This document shows, piece after piece, positions 30,461-39,796 of a stretch of DNA of 64,000 bases (its first letter is position 1; each line of letters starts with the position of its first letter). The stretch covers positions 19,022 through 83,021 of the forward strand of contig NZ_JAINVZ010000027.1 of the NCBI RefSeq assembly GCF_019890615.1. The letters run 5' to 3'. The notes beneath the pieces were generated by a model that did not search any database, was not told where the DNA came from, and saw nothing but the letters and a program-made list of their open reading frames with translations. A program made the position numbers and the translations under genes. This stretch comes from Streptantibioticus parmotrematis (GTDB lineage Bacteria; Actinomycetota; Actinomycetes; Streptomycetales; Streptomycetaceae).

Positions 30461-30474
30461 TGAACGAGCGTTAA
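30461..30474. promoter_or_regulatory. 14-bp dyad upstream of 3-hydroxybutyryl-CoA dehydrogenase
   Basis: TGAACGAGCGTTAA is an inverted repeat with one mismatch against the ideal TTAACG-N2-CGTTAA, placed 36 nt before the GTG at 30511. A near-identical dyad precedes the thiolase gene at 49300, so it is a candidate operator. Confidence 0.5.
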
Positions 30475-30510
30475 GGTCCGGCCAACAACGTCAACAGTGG
30501 GGTGTGTCTC

Positions 30511-31359
30511 GTGGCGAAGAAGCTGGCCGTCATCGGAGCCGGCCTGATGGGCTCCGGCATTGCTCAGGTTTCCGCGCAGGCGGGGTACGACGTGGTCCTG
30601 CGCGATGTCACCGACGAGGCGCTGGCTCGCGGCAAGGGCGGCATCGCCACGTCCTACGAGAAGTTCGTCTCCAAGGGCAAGCTCACCGCCGAGCAGGCCG
30701 AGGCCGCGCTCGGCCGGATCACCACCACGACCGACCTGGACGCCGTCGCGGACGCCGACATCGTCGTCGAGGCGGTCTTCGAGAAGATCGAGGTCAAGCA
30801 GGAGATCTTCCGCACCCTCGACAAGCTGGTCCGCGACGACGCGGTGCTCGCCTCCAACACTTCCGCGATCCCGATCACCAAGATTGCCGCGGTCACCGGG
30901 CGCCCGGAGCGGGTCGTCGGCACCCACTTCTTCTCGCCCGTGCCGCTGATGCAGCTGTGCGAGCTGGTGCGCGGCTACAAGACCAGCGACGAGACGCTGG
31001 CCACCGCGCGGGCCTTCGCTGAGGAGATCGGCAAGACCTGCATCGTCGTCAACCGCGACGTGGCGGGCTTCGTCACGACCCGCCTGATCTCCGCCCTGGT
31101 CGTCGAGGCGGTCAAGCTCTACGAGGCCGGGGTGGCCTCCGCCGAGGACATCGATGTCGCCTGCAAGCTGGGCTTCGGCCACGCCATGGGCCCGCTGGCC
31201 ACCACCGACCTGACCGGCGTGGACATCCTGCTGCACGCCACCGGCAACATCTACACCGAGTCGCAGGACGAGAAGTTCGCCCCGCCGGAGCTGATGCGGC
31301 GCATGGTCGACGCGGGCGACATCGGCCGCAAGAGCGGCCAGGGCTTCTACAGCTACTGA
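30511..31359 (+). CDS. 3-hydroxybutyryl-CoA dehydrogenase, 282 aa
   Basis: NAD(P)-dependent interconversion of acetoacetyl-CoA and 3-hydroxybutyryl-CoA. It has the Rossmann loop VIGAGLMGSGIAQ, SNTSAIPITKIA, the catalytic His in GTHFFSPVPLMQLCELV, and the C-terminal helical domain GFVTTRLISALVVEAV with GFGHAMGPL. It is a single-domain protein without a hydratase fusion, as in butyrate-type or ethylmalonyl-CoA metabolism. GTG at 30511 is preferred over GTG at 30502 because the family starts just before KKLAVIGAG. It shares an upstream dyad with the thiolase at 49.3 kb. Confidence 0.93.
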   Translation: MAKKLAVIGAGLMGSGIAQVSAQAGYDVVLRDVTDEALARGKGGIATSYEKFVSKGKLTAEQAEAALGRITTTTDLDAVADADIVVEAVFEKIEVKQEIFRTLDKLVRDDAVLASNTSAIPITKIAAVTGRPERVVGTHFFSPVPLMQLCELVRGYKTSDETLATARAFAEEIGKTCIVVNRDVAGFVTTRLISALVVEAVKLYEAGVASAEDIDVACKLGFGHAMGPLATTDLTGVDILLHATGNIYTESQDEKFAPPELMRRMVDAGDIGRKSGQGFYSY

Positions 31360-31571
31360 GCCGCGGGCCGGACGCCGCCGCGCCGTGGACGCCAGGGGAG
31401 TGCCCCGGCGCCCACGGCGGCGGCGAAGCGCCGAGGCCACCGCACGCCATCACCCCATGGAGTGAATTCGGTATCGGTTCGCTCACGGACGGCAACCCCG
31501 GGGTGCGACGGATCGTCAGTTGCGTTGAGACTGAGGGGGTCATCGAACCCCGGAGCACCATGGGAGCGCGC

Positions 31572-31922
31572 ATGCACATCAAGGGCGACCACGCCCGGCT
31601 CGTTGTCGGGGGACGCCTCGACGTACGCAGCGCGGCGGACGCCCGTGCGGTGCTGCACACCGCGCTCGACTCCGGCCACGGGGACCTGGTGCTCGACCTG
31701 ACCGACCTCGACTCCTGGGACGCCACCGGCCTGGGCGTCATCATGGGCGCCCACCGCCGCGCGGGCCGCGCCAACCGGCGGCTGGTGCTGCGCGGGGTGC
31801 CGCCGCAGATGCAGCGGCTGCTCGTCGCCACCCGGCTGCACCGCATCCTCACCATCGACGGCGGCCCCCTCGGCGCCGCGCCCGCCGACGAGCTCCCGGC
31901 GGACCCCCTCCCGCACGCCTGA
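31572..31922 (+). CDS. STAS-domain anti-sigma factor antagonist, 116 aa
   Basis: A single SpoIIAA-like STAS domain: LVVGGRLDVRSAADARAVL, DLVLDLTDLDSWDATGLGVIMGAHRRAG, then a C-terminal helix. The position of the phosphorylated serine of SpoIIAA is T52 (WDATGLG), so Thr phosphorylation or loss of control is possible. ATG at 31572 has GGGAG upstream; ATG at 31560 is an alternative. The partner kinase and sigma factor are not in the window. The C-terminal 20 residues are Pro/Ala-rich. Confidence 0.88.
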   Translation: MHIKGDHARLVVGGRLDVRSAADARAVLHTALDSGHGDLVLDLTDLDSWDATGLGVIMGAHRRAGRANRRLVLRGVPPQMQRLLVATRLHRILTIDGGPLGAAPADELPADPLPHA

Positions 31923-31965
31923 CCCGCGCCCCCGGGCTCCGCCGTCCTCCGAGCGCGCCGTCCGC

Positions 31966-32013
31966 GCGCCCGCGTGCTCCCGAAAGGCCTCCGCGCCCGC
32001 GTGCTCCCGAAAG
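31966..32013 (+). repeat. 21-bp direct repeat, two copies
   Basis: GCGCCCGCGTGCTCCCGAAA plus G occurs at 31966-31986 and 31993-32013, with a 27-bp period, in the gap between the STAS gene and the large P-loop gene. It is probably a local duplication. Confidence 0.85.
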
Positions 32014-32194
32014 CCGCATCCCGGGCGGTGCTTCGGCCCTGGTTTCCTTCGGTAGTCTGCGAAGGTTTAGGGTTCGGTTTCCGGCGTGTCGACTCCGGCG
32101 CGCTGTGGAGGGGAGCCGGACCGGTCCTGAAGGCGGACGTACGGACTTCCGTTACGACGACAGCCCGTACGCGACGCATATGGGGGCGGAGACG

Positions 32195-34774
32195 ATGGAC
32201 CCACACGACCACGGACCCCGGCAGCAGCACCAGGCGCCCGGCCCGGCGGGCCCCGGCGGCGCGCCCGACGCGAACGACCTGTCGGCGGTGTTCGACAGCG
32301 GGGTCACGGCGGGCGGCAGCGTCCCCGGCGCCCCCCGCGCTGCCGCGTCCGACGCGACGGCCCCCGGCGACGAGGCGGCCGGGCGCTCCGCGTACCGCGA
32401 TCCGCTGATATCCGAGGCGGGCACCGGCGCGACCGCCCGCGTGGCCCAGGTCGTCGCGGGCGACCTGCTGCTGACCGTCAACCCCGTCGACGGCAGCGAG
32501 GTCGTCGGCTGCCCGCCCGCCAGGATCCCGGCCGTCGCCCGCCGCACCGCCGAGGACCGCGCCGCGCGCGACCGTGCCGCCCGGCCCGCCCCGGTCACCG
32601 GCCACCCGTTCCCCGACCTGCCCGTGCTGGAGCGCGCCGAGGAGACCGACCGGCTGGTCAAGCTGGTCTCCCGGGGCCGCTCGGTGCGCGTCACCGGCCC
32701 CGCCGGCTGCGGCCGCACCGCGCTGCTCGACGCCGTCGCCGAACGCTGCGCGGACCTCGCCCCGGACGGCGTGATCCGCCTGACCGGCCACCGCCGTACC
32801 GTCGCCGACCTGCTGCACGAGCTGTACGCGACCGTCCACACCGTCGACGCCCACCGCCCCGGGCCGGACCGGCTGCGGGACCTGGTGCGCGAGATCGGCG
32901 CGGTCGTCGTGCTGGACGACGTGGAGTTCGGCGGCGCGCCCCTGGAATCGCTGCTGGCCGCCGCGCCGGAGTGCGCCTTCGTCATCACCGCCACCCCCGA
33001 CGTCGCCGCGCCGCTGCCCGACTCCCACCTCGAAGAGGTCTTCCTGCCCGGCCTGTCCCAGGAAGGCTGCCTGGACCTGCTGGCCCGCGTGGCCGGTCGC
33101 GACCTGTCGGAGGAGGAGAGCGCCTGGGCCGCCGACCTGTGGTTCGCCTCCGAGGGCCTGCCGCTGCGCTTCGTCCAGGCCGGTGCGCTGCTGCGGCAGC
33201 GCGATCAGGCCCTCGCCCGGCCCGGCGCCGCGGACCTGCCCGCCGACGCGCCCGCGGGCGACGTCCCGCCGCCGCCCGCGGGCCGGGGTCAGCTGCCGTC
33301 GCTCGCCGAGGCCGCCGCCCCTGCCGACCTGCTCGCCTCCCGGCTCGGGCCCGACGCGCAGGAGGCGCTGCGGTTCGCGGTGGCGCTCGGCGGCGAGTGC
33401 CCGCACTCGTCCCACCTGCCCGCGCTGGTCGGCGCCGAGCACGCGGACGCCGCGCTCGCCGAACTGATCGCCACCGGCCTGGTCACCCCCTCCGGCGCCC
33501 GCTACCGGCTGGCGGCCGGGGTGCTGGGCCAGCTGACCGAGGGCGGCGTGGAGACCGGCGGTTACGCCCAGACCGCCGCCACGCACTACGCCTGGTGGAC
33601 CGGCCACCCCTCGGTCCCGGCGGAACGGATCGCCGCCGAGGCGGACGCCGTGCTCGCCGCCATGGCCGCCGCCCGCGCCGCCGGTCACCACGAGTGCGCG
33701 GTACGGCTCGCCCGCGCCGCCGCGCCGCAGTTCGCGGCCGGGCTCGACTGGGGTGCGTGGGAGCGGGCCCTGCGCGCGGGCCAGGAGGCCGCCCGGCTGG
33801 CCGGGGACGTCGCCGAGGAGGCCTACTTCCACCACGAGTTGGGCGTCCTGGCGCTGTGCTCCGGCAACCTGGACCGGGCCCGCACCGAGCTGGAGGCGTC
33901 GATCGGGATGCGCGGGGTGCTGGCCGACCGCCAGGGCACCATCGTGGGCCGCCGCACCCTCGCCCTGGTCACCGACCGCGCCGGACGTCCCGCGGTGCCC
34001 GCTCCGGTACGGGCCGAGCCCCCGGCGGCCGCGCCGCAGGAGCGCCTCCCGCGGACCGAACGCACCCCGCTGGTCCCGCCGACCGTGCCCATCGTGGCCG
34101 CGGGCACCGCCGCGGCGCCCTTCGAGGACGCGGCGGTCACGGTCCTGACGCCCAGGGTCGGCGCGAACGGACCGGCCCACAAGCGGCGCTTCCCCTACCT
34201 CGCCACCCGCCGCAACCTCGTCGCCGCGGGCGCGGGCGCGGTCCTGGTGGCCGTCCTCGGCACGGTCGTCACCCTCGGCGCGACCTCCCAGCGCGACCCG
34301 TCGACCCCGATGACGGTCAAGCCCGGCGGCGGCCCGGCGGCCCGCAACGACGACAACTCGGGCCTGCCCGCCGACCCGTCGGCCCCGGCCACGGGCACCT
34401 CGACGACCCCGTCGACGGCGGTGTCGGGGGGCCCGGCCACGTCGCCCTCGGCCTCCGGCGGCCCCGCGAGCGGCTCCACCGGCACGAGCCCGGCCCCGGG
34501 TACGACGGAGACGAGCAGCGCACCGTCCGGCGGCGGAAGGCCGTCGCCGTCGCACTCGCACCCGGCGCCTCCTCCGCCCACGCAGTCGTCGCCGCCCCCC
34601 TCTCCCTCGCCGAGCCAGAGCACGACGCCCACGCCGTCCCCGTCGACGACCACGACGCCCACGGGAACGGACTCGGCGAGCGGACCCGCTCCGACGACCA
34701 CCGGGACCGACTCCGGCGCCCCCAGCGCGTCGGACACCGGGAGCGCCCCGGCGGCGTCGGACAGCCCCTCGTAA
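32195..34774 (+). CDS. Large P-loop (STAND-like) membrane protein with Ser/Thr/Pro tail, 859 aa
   Basis: Not assignable to a named function. Residues 1-135 are Pro/Ala-rich. A nucleotide-binding module follows: the P-loop GPAGCGRTALLDA at 168-180 has Arg in place of the usual Lys, and AVVVLDDVEF is a Walker B-like strand. The arrangement, with a later winged-helix-like region and helical pairs (about 400-580), recalls STAND/NB-ARC ATPases. A single membrane helix (about 671-697, AGAGAVLVAVLGTVVTLGA) precedes a 150-residue Ser/Thr/Pro/Gly tail expected outside the cell, possibly O-mannosylated. ATG at 32195 follows GCGGAG; ATG at 32180 lacks a binding site. Confidence 0.85.
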   Translation: MDPHDHGPRQQHQAPGPAGPGGAPDANDLSAVFDSGVTAGGSVPGAPRAAASDATAPGDEAAGRSAYRDPLISEAGTGATARVAQVVAGDLLLTVNPVDGSEVVGCPPARIPAVARRTAEDRAARDRAARPAPVTGHPFPDLPVLERAEETDRLVKLVSRGRSVRVTGPAGCGRTALLDAVAERCADLAPDGVIRLTGHRRTVADLLHELYATVHTVDAHRPGPDRLRDLVREIGAVVVLDDVEFGGAPLESLLAAAPECAFVITATPDVAAPLPDSHLEEVFLPGLSQEGCLDLLARVAGRDLSEEESAWAADLWFASEGLPLRFVQAGALLRQRDQALARPGAADLPADAPAGDVPPPPAGRGQLPSLAEAAAPADLLASRLGPDAQEALRFAVALGGECPHSSHLPALVGAEHADAALAELIATGLVTPSGARYRLAAGVLGQLTEGGVETGGYAQTAATHYAWWTGHPSVPAERIAAEADAVLAAMAAARAAGHHECAVRLARAAAPQFAAGLDWGAWERALRAGQEAARLAGDVAEEAYFHHELGVLALCSGNLDRARTELEASIGMRGVLADRQGTIVGRRTLALVTDRAGRPAVPAPVRAEPPAAAPQERLPRTERTPLVPPTVPIVAAGTAAAPFEDAAVTVLTPRVGANGPAHKRRFPYLATRRNLVAAGAGAVLVAVLGTVVTLGATSQRDPSTPMTVKPGGGPAARNDDNSGLPADPSAPATGTSTTPSTAVSGGPATSPSASGGPASGSTGTSPAPGTTETSSAPSGGGRPSPSHSHPAPPPPTQSSPPPSPSPSQSTTPTPSPSTTTTPTGTDSASGPAPTTTGTDSGAPSASDTGSAPAASDSPS

Positions 34775-34790
34775 GCCCGCACGCACCCAT

Positions 34791-34830
34791 GGGAAAGCCC
34801 CGACGCCAGCGATGGCGTCGGGGCTTTCCC
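34791..34830. terminator. Bidirectional terminator with 17-bp perfect stem
   Basis: GGGAAAGCCCCGACGCC (34791-34807) pairs perfectly with its reverse complement at 34814-34830 around a 6-nt loop, between convergent genes. It should stop transcription from both sides. Confidence 0.9.
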
Positions 34831-34855
34831 GTTGCGGAGCGGCCCGGGGGACGGA

Positions 34856-35515
34856 TCAGAACAGGCGCAGCTTGTCGTCCTCGATGCCGCGCAGGGCGTC
34901 GTAGTCGAGGACCGCGCAGGAGATCCCGCGGTCGGTGGCGAGCACCCGCGCCTGCGGCTTGATCTCCTGGGCCGCGAAGACGCCCTTGACCGGGGCGAGA
35001 TGGGGGTCGCGGTTGAGCAACTCCAGGTACCGGGTGAGCTGTTCGACGCCGTCGATCTCGCCGCGCCGCTTGATCTCGATCGCGACGGTGGCGCCGTCCC
35101 CGTCCCGGCACAGGATGTCCACCGGGCCGATCGCGGTGGGGTATTCGCGCCGAATCAGCGTCCACCCCTCGCCCAGGGTCTCGATGCGGTCGGCCAGGAG
35201 TTCCTGGAGGTGTGCCTCCACCCCGTCCTTGATCAGACCGGGGTCGACGCCCAGCTCGTGGGAGGAGTCGTGCAGGACCTCCTCGATGGTGATGATGAGC
35301 TGTTCGCCGGCCTTGTTGATCACCGTCCAGACCCCGTCGCCCTCCTTGAGGGTGCACGGCGGGGACATCCAGTTGAGGGGTTTGTAGGCGCGGTCGTCCG
35401 CATGGATCGACACACTGCCGTCGGCCTTGATGAGGAGGAGTCGCGGGGCCGAGGGCAGGTGGGCGGTGAGCCGGCCTGCGTAGTCCACGGAGCAGCGAGC
35501 AATGACGAGACGCAC
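34856..35515 (-). CDS. nucS: Mismatch-specific endonuclease NucS/EndoMS, 219 aa
   Basis: Cleaves both strands at G-T, G-G and T-T mismatches in actinobacteria and archaea, replacing MutS/MutL. The N-terminal dimerisation/DNA-binding domain (about 1-105) precedes the RecB-like nuclease domain, with D133 in GPVDILCRD and E147-I-K149 (PD-(D/E)xK) and the following [10 protein letters not shown]. The C-terminal residues KLRLF resemble a clamp-binding peptide. GTG at 35515 gives the normal family start VRLVIARC. It is divergent from the next gene. Confidence 0.95.
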   Translation of the reverse strand: MRLVIARCSVDYAGRLTAHLPSAPRLLLIKADGSVSIHADDRAYKPLNWMSPPCTLKEGDGVWTVINKAGEQLIITIEEVLHDSSHELGVDPGLIKDGVEAHLQELLADRIETLGEGWTLIRREYPTAIGPVDILCRDGDGATVAIEIKRRGEIDGVEQLTRYLELLNRDPHLAPVKGVFAAQEIKPQARVLATDRGISCAVLDYDALRGIEDDKLRLF

Positions 35516-35791
35516 GGTCGCCCACGCTACTTCAACCGGAACCCCTGGCGCGATCCGGCCTGATGGGACGGGGGTGGACTCCTGTGACAGGCCACGCATT
35601 CGAACGCAAAGCCGGGCACTTGATATGGCCTGGAGAGTGGCCGGTTGTACGCGCAAGCGCCTGGTGTGGCCGCAGCCATACGCCTACGGTGGGTAGCGGG
35701 AGTCCGTCATACGGTTGTCACGTCTGCGGATTTCCTCCGACATCCGTCAGGCCTCGCGGGAGTGTCCCGTGGGGTCGCGAGAGGAGTACCC

Positions 35792-36184
35792 ATGTCGCTC
35801 GACGTCTCACCGGCCCTCCTGGAACAGGCCGAGCGAGGCGAGGTCGACGAAGCCGAATTCGTCGACTGCGTCCGGACCTCCCTGCCGTACGCGTGGGAGA
35901 TGATCAGTTCTCTGGTGGCACAACTCAAGGTCGACGGGGGAGAGTTCGCCGACAACCAGGTTCCGCCGCCGGACGAGCAGGCGCGTGGCCAACTGCTGAG
36001 GGCCCTGGCGAGCGACGCGATACGCGGCGCGCTGCAACGGCATTTCGGCGTCCGGCTCGCATTCCAGAACTGCCACCGGGTCGCGGTCTTCCCGCTGGAC
36101 GCCGCGGTCGACCAGAGGTACGCCAAGTTCACCTCGGTGCGGGCCCAACTGCTCAACCAGTCGCCGGAGTTGCGCGACTGCTGA
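35792..36184 (+). CDS. SCO5389-family conserved protein, 130 aa
   Basis: A small soluble alpha-helical protein (MSLDVSPALLEQAERGEVDEAEFVDCVRTSLPYAWEMI...) that I recognise as a Streptomyces-restricted conserved family next to nucS. No catalytic motif is visible. ATG at 35792 follows GAGGAG with good spacing. Its start is divergent from nucS across 276 nt. The function is unknown. Confidence 0.8.
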   Translation: MSLDVSPALLEQAERGEVDEAEFVDCVRTSLPYAWEMISSLVAQLKVDGGEFADNQVPPPDEQARGQLLRALASDAIRGALQRHFGVRLAFQNCHRVAVFPLDAAVDQRYAKFTSVRAQLLNQSPELRDC

Positions 36185-36384
36185 GCGATCCGGACGGGTC
36201 CGGCCGCTCCGGGCCCCGTCCGCTCACGATTCCCGCCGTCCCCGCCCTCCCCACGACCCCGACGCCCTTCTCCGCCTTCTCCAGCTCCCGCTGCGCGACC
36301 CCACGGCCCGACGGCGCCCGGACCGGGACGCGATCGGATCGAGTCGATCACGCCCGCCCGGACCCCTCGCGCCGAACGTGCCGA

Positions 36385-37437
36385 TCAGGCCAGCAGCGGG
36401 AGCACCTCACCGCCCAGCCGGGCCACGCAGGCCTCCGTCTCCGCCAGGTCTCCACTGCCCTCGGCGAGCAACGCGAAACGGCTGATCCCGGTCCGCTCGA
36501 CGGTCGCCGCGATCCGGTCCGCGCACACCCGGGGCGAGCCCACCGGGTGCAGCGAGCACAGCAGATCGGTGTAGGCGTGCGCGTCGCGCCTGGCACGCGG
36601 GCGCCCGTCCACCGTCACATGCGCCGCGAGCCCGTGCTGCAACCAGCCGGGCATCGCCTTGCGCAGCGTCTCCACCGCGCCCCGCGTGGTGTCGGCGACC
36701 TGGGTGACCCCGGCCGAGACGTGTTCCGCCGCGGTGGCCGCCACCTCGTCCGGATCGCGCCCGGCCGCCAGCGCCTCCTGCCGCCACAGCGCCGTCATCG
36801 CGGCCTTCTCCTCGTCACCGCAGTGCATGCCGAGCAGCATCGGCAGCCCGCGCGCCGCCGCCAGCCGGACCGTGGCCGGTGACGTGCAGGCGACGATCAC
36901 CCGCGGCCGGGCGGGCACGCCGATGTCGTCCAGGTCGTCCGGCCGGGGGACCACCGGCACCTCGCGGAAGCGGTGGCGCGGCCCGTCCGAGCCCACCCGG
37001 GGCTCCGACAGCCAGCGCAGCAGCAGGTCGAGCGACTCGGGGAAGTCCTCCTGGTAGGCGTCGAGTCCGGTGCCGAAGACCTCCAGGTCCTGCCAGGGGC
37101 CGCCACGTCCGACGCCGAGGACGAACCGCCCGCCCGACGTCAGGTGCAGCAGCGCCGCCTGCTCGCCGAGCGCCACCGGGTGCGTGGTCGGCAGCACGCT
37201 GACCGCCGTGCCCACGGTGATCCGCCGGGTGCGGCCCAGCAGCAGCGCCGCCAGCGTGACCGCCGACGGGCACACTCCGTACGGCATGAAGTGGTGTTCG
37301 GCCAGCCAGACCGAGTCGAGCCCGGCCCGCTCGGCCGCCTCGGCGGTGCGCACCGTGCGGTGCAGCGCCTCGGCGTGTCCCTGGCCCGGGAACTGCGCCG
37401 AGAGCGCGAACGCTCCCACCCGTGGTGTCTCGCGCAT
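36385..37437 (-). CDS. LLM-class flavin-dependent oxidoreductase, 350 aa
   Basis: A luciferase-like monooxygenase fold using reduced FMN or F420. The barrel motifs are AERAGLDSVWLAEHHFMPYG, ITVGTAVSVLPTTHPVALGEQAALL and GRFVLGVGRGGPWQDLEVFG. A C-terminal region with SPRVCADRIAATVERTGISRFAL closes it. ATG at 37437 follows GAGAGGTGAGGAC. The substrate cannot be told from the sequence. It is divergent from a small Cys-rich gene. Confidence 0.9.
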   Translation of the reverse strand: MRETPRVGAFALSAQFPGQGHAEALHRTVRTAEAAERAGLDSVWLAEHHFMPYGVCPSAVTLAALLLGRTRRITVGTAVSVLPTTHPVALGEQAALLHLTSGGRFVLGVGRGGPWQDLEVFGTGLDAYQEDFPESLDLLLRWLSEPRVGSDGPRHRFREVPVVPRPDDLDDIGVPARPRVIVACTSPATVRLAAARGLPMLLGMHCGDEEKAAMTALWRQEALAAGRDPDEVAATAAEHVSAGVTQVADTTRGAVETLRKAMPGWLQHGLAAHVTVDGRPRARRDAHAYTDLLCSLHPVGSPRVCADRIAATVERTGISRFALLAEGSGDLAETEACVARLGGEVLPLLA

Positions 37438-37703
37438 GTCGTCCTCACCTCTCTTCCCCGCCCGTTCGCCCGCGGTGCGGCGGACCGGATTCCGCCTGGT
37501 GAACGGGAGGCTCCCCCATGGGGGTTAACGCCTGACACGTGCCAAAGGCACGGTCGGCGCCGTGATTTCGTGACTGCGTGATTGTCGGACGCGTGACGCC
37601 GCGTTGTCCGCCGGTTACCGGAGCCGGTCCGGGCCGCGTACGCTGGTGTCCGGGTCTGCCGGAACCCGCCCTGTCGCCGACTCGCCCCCGTACGAGGTGT
37701 CCC

Positions 37704-38018
37704 GTGTCCCCCCGCCGAAACCGCCCGCACCGGGCCGTCAAGCCCGAACCGAGCCGGGACGGCGAACGCCACGGGCTGGAACGGACCGAGAGCTGGCACG
37801 GCGAGGAGTGGGTGATGCGCCCGGTCTCCGGCAGCGCCGGCAAGACCTACCGCTGCCCGGGCTGCGACCAGGAGATCCCGCCCGGCGTCGGCCACGTGGT
37901 CGCCTGGCCCGAGCACGCGGGCGTGGACGACCGCCGTCACTGGCACCGGGCCTGCTGGAACGCCAGGGAGCGGCGCGGCGCGAAGGTGTTGCGCTCCCGC
38001 AACGCGCCGCGCCACTAG
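37704..38018 (+). CDS. Small basic zinc-finger-like conserved protein, 104 aa
   Basis: An Arg-rich N-terminus (VSPRRNRPHRAVKPEPS) precedes a compact domain with RCPGCDQEIPPGVGHVVAWPEH and DRRHWHRACWNARERRG. The C-x2-C pair and later His and Cys residues suggest a zinc site like those in treble-clef or PARP-type fingers. Streptomyces homologues are often labelled ATP/GTP-binding protein, but no P-loop is present here. GTG at 37704 follows GAGGTGT. The function is unknown; nucleic-acid binding is plausible. Confidence 0.75.
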   Translation: MSPRRNRPHRAVKPEPSRDGERHGLERTESWHGEEWVMRPVSGSAGKTYRCPGCDQEIPPGVGHVVAWPEHAGVDDRRHWHRACWNARERRGAKVLRSRNAPRH

Positions 38019-38074
38019 GCGAGTCGGCACGTAGGGCCCGGCCGAGTGCGTCAGCCCGTCAGCTGGTCAAGCCG

Positions 38075-38932
38075 TCAGCCCTTCAGGCTGTCGTCGGGCT
38101 CGTCCCGCGGGCGCGGCAAAATCACCCGGAGCGGCTCGCGCGGCGGACGCGGGCGCCACTCGCGCGGATAGCCCACCGACACCTCCTCGAACCGCACGCC
38201 GTCGTGCCAGGTCACCCGGGGGATGTGCAGGTGCCCGTAGACCACCGCGGCGGCCCGGAACCTGCGGTGCCAGTCCGCGGTCAGCTCCGTACCGCACCAC
38301 TGCGCGAACTCCGGATAGCGAAGGATCTCGGTGGGGTGCCGCAGCAGCGGCCAGTGCCCGGCCAGCACCGTCCGTACGTGCGGCGGCAGTTCGGCGAGCC
38401 TGCGCTCGGTGTACGCGACCCGCTCACGGCACCAGTCGTCCAGGCCCTCGTGCGGATCGGGGCGCAGGAAGTGCTCGTCGGTGCAGACCACGCCCGCGGC
38501 GTACGCGGCGGCGAGCGACTCCTGTTTGGTGGCCGTGCCCGGCGCCCGGAAGGTGTAGTCGTACAGCACGAACAGCGGCGCGACCGCCACCGGGCCGTCC
38601 GCGTCCGGCCACAGCGGGTAGGGGTCCTCGGGCGTGACGACGCCCAGCGCGCGGCACACCTCGACCAGGTGCGCGTAGCGCTCGGCGCCGCCCAGCTGGA
38701 CCGGGTCGCTGGGGTGCGTCCACAACTCGTGGTTGCCCGGCGCCCACAGCACCTTCGCGAACCGCCCGGCCAGCGTCCGCAGCGCCCACTCGACGTCCTC
38801 GACCCGCTCGGCGACGTCCCCGGCGACGATCAGCCAGTCCCCGTCGTCCGCGGGACGCAGCCCGTCGACGATCTTCCGGTTGTCCTCGTACGCGATGTGC
38901 AGATCGCTGACGGCGAGCAGACGGGCGGTCAT
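38075..38932 (-). CDS. Calcineurin-like metallophosphoesterase, 285 aa
   Basis: The dinuclear-metal motifs are in order: SDLHIAYEDNR, VAGDVAE, APGNHELW, AGHWPLL and YGHLHIPR. The substrate is unknown; relatives hydrolyse phosphodiesters or phosphoproteins. The start at 38932 (ATG) gives a protein beginning MTARLLAVSDLH. It is followed by the ABC permease gene on the same strand, with that gene's stop only 8 nt upstream, so it may be the last gene of the exporter operon. Confidence 0.9.
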   Translation of the reverse strand: MTARLLAVSDLHIAYEDNRKIVDGLRPADDGDWLIVAGDVAERVEDVEWALRTLAGRFAKVLWAPGNHELWTHPSDPVQLGGAERYAHLVEVCRALGVVTPEDPYPLWPDADGPVAVAPLFVLYDYTFRAPGTATKQESLAAAYAAGVVCTDEHFLRPDPHEGLDDWCRERVAYTERRLAELPPHVRTVLAGHWPLLRHPTEILRYPEFAQWCGTELTADWHRRFRAAAVVYGHLHIPRVTWHDGVRFEEVSVGYPREWRPRPPREPLRVILPRPRDEPDDSLKG

Positions 38933-38939
38933 CGCGGCC

Positions 38940-39794
38940 TCACACGTCGCGCTTGTTGATGACGGTGAACGCGCCCGCCAGCGCCACCACCGTGACCCCG
39001 GCCAGGATCCACAGCGGCGTCCAGCCGTGCGGGCCGGAGTCCAGCATCGGGATGCCGTAGATCGCGGCGAGCGCGTTGGGCACCGAGTACTCGATGAGGT
39101 CGGTGCGCAGCGTCTGGAGGCTCTCGCCCGCCATGAACAGTGCCAGCAGCAACGGCAGCAGCACGACGCCCAGCATGGCGGTGATCGCGCCCGCCGAGTG
39201 CCGCAGCATCGCGCCGACCGCCAGCGCCAGCAGGCCGAGCAGTGCCACGTACAGGCCGATGCCGACCGTGGCCCGCGCCCACTGGCTGCCGGAGGGCGCG
39301 AGCACGCCGTGCCCGGAGATCAGCGAGGAGTCGACGGCCGCGACCAGCAGGCAGGCGACCGTGGTCAGCACGAAGGCGAGGGAGAAGAAGACCACGGCCT
39401 TGGCGGCCAGCACCCGCGAGCGGCTGGGGCAGGCGGTGAGCGTGGTGCGGATCATGCCGGTGCTGTACTCCGAGGAGATCACCAGCACGCCCAGCGTGAT
39501 CACCGACAGGCTGCCGAGCAGCACGCCGAAGAAGCCGGCCGCGAGCGCCGGGAAGCCGCTCGCCTCGTGACCGCTCATCACGGAGGCGACCAGCAGCCCG
39601 ATGCCGACGACCACCAGCAGCATCACCCCGAGCGTCCACATCGTGGAGCGAAGGGTGCGGATCTTGGTCCACTCGGAGCGCAGCGCGTCGCCGAAGGTGG
39701 CGTCGCGCACCGGGATCGGCGAGGTGTACGCGGCGGGCGCGCCGCCCTGCCACGGCTGGGTGCCCTGCGCGGTGGCCTGGTGGGGAGTGGTCAT
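38940..39794 (-). CDS. ABC-2 type transporter permease, 284 aa
   Basis: About six membrane helices after a 35-residue cytoplasmic N-terminus. RSEWTKIRTLRSTMWTL and ISSEYSTGMIRTTLTA are typical of the Streptomyces ABC-2 exporters. ATG at 39794 starts 2 nt after the stop of the ATPase gene (TGA-CG-ATG), so the pair is co-translated. The substrate is unknown. A homologous permease lies at 41.9-42.7 kb. Confidence 0.9.
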   Translation of the reverse strand: MTTPHQATAQGTQPWQGGAPAAYTSPIPVRDATFGDALRSEWTKIRTLRSTMWTLGVMLLVVVGIGLLVASVMSGHEASGFPALAAGFFGVLLGSLSVITLGVLVISSEYSTGMIRTTLTACPSRSRVLAAKAVVFFSLAFVLTTVACLLVAAVDSSLISGHGVLAPSGSQWARATVGIGLYVALLGLLALAVGAMLRHSAGAITAMLGVVLLPLLLALFMAGESLQTLRTDLIEYSVPNALAAIYGIPMLDSGPHGWTPLWILAGVTVVALAGAFTVINKRDV

Positions 39795-39796
39795 CG

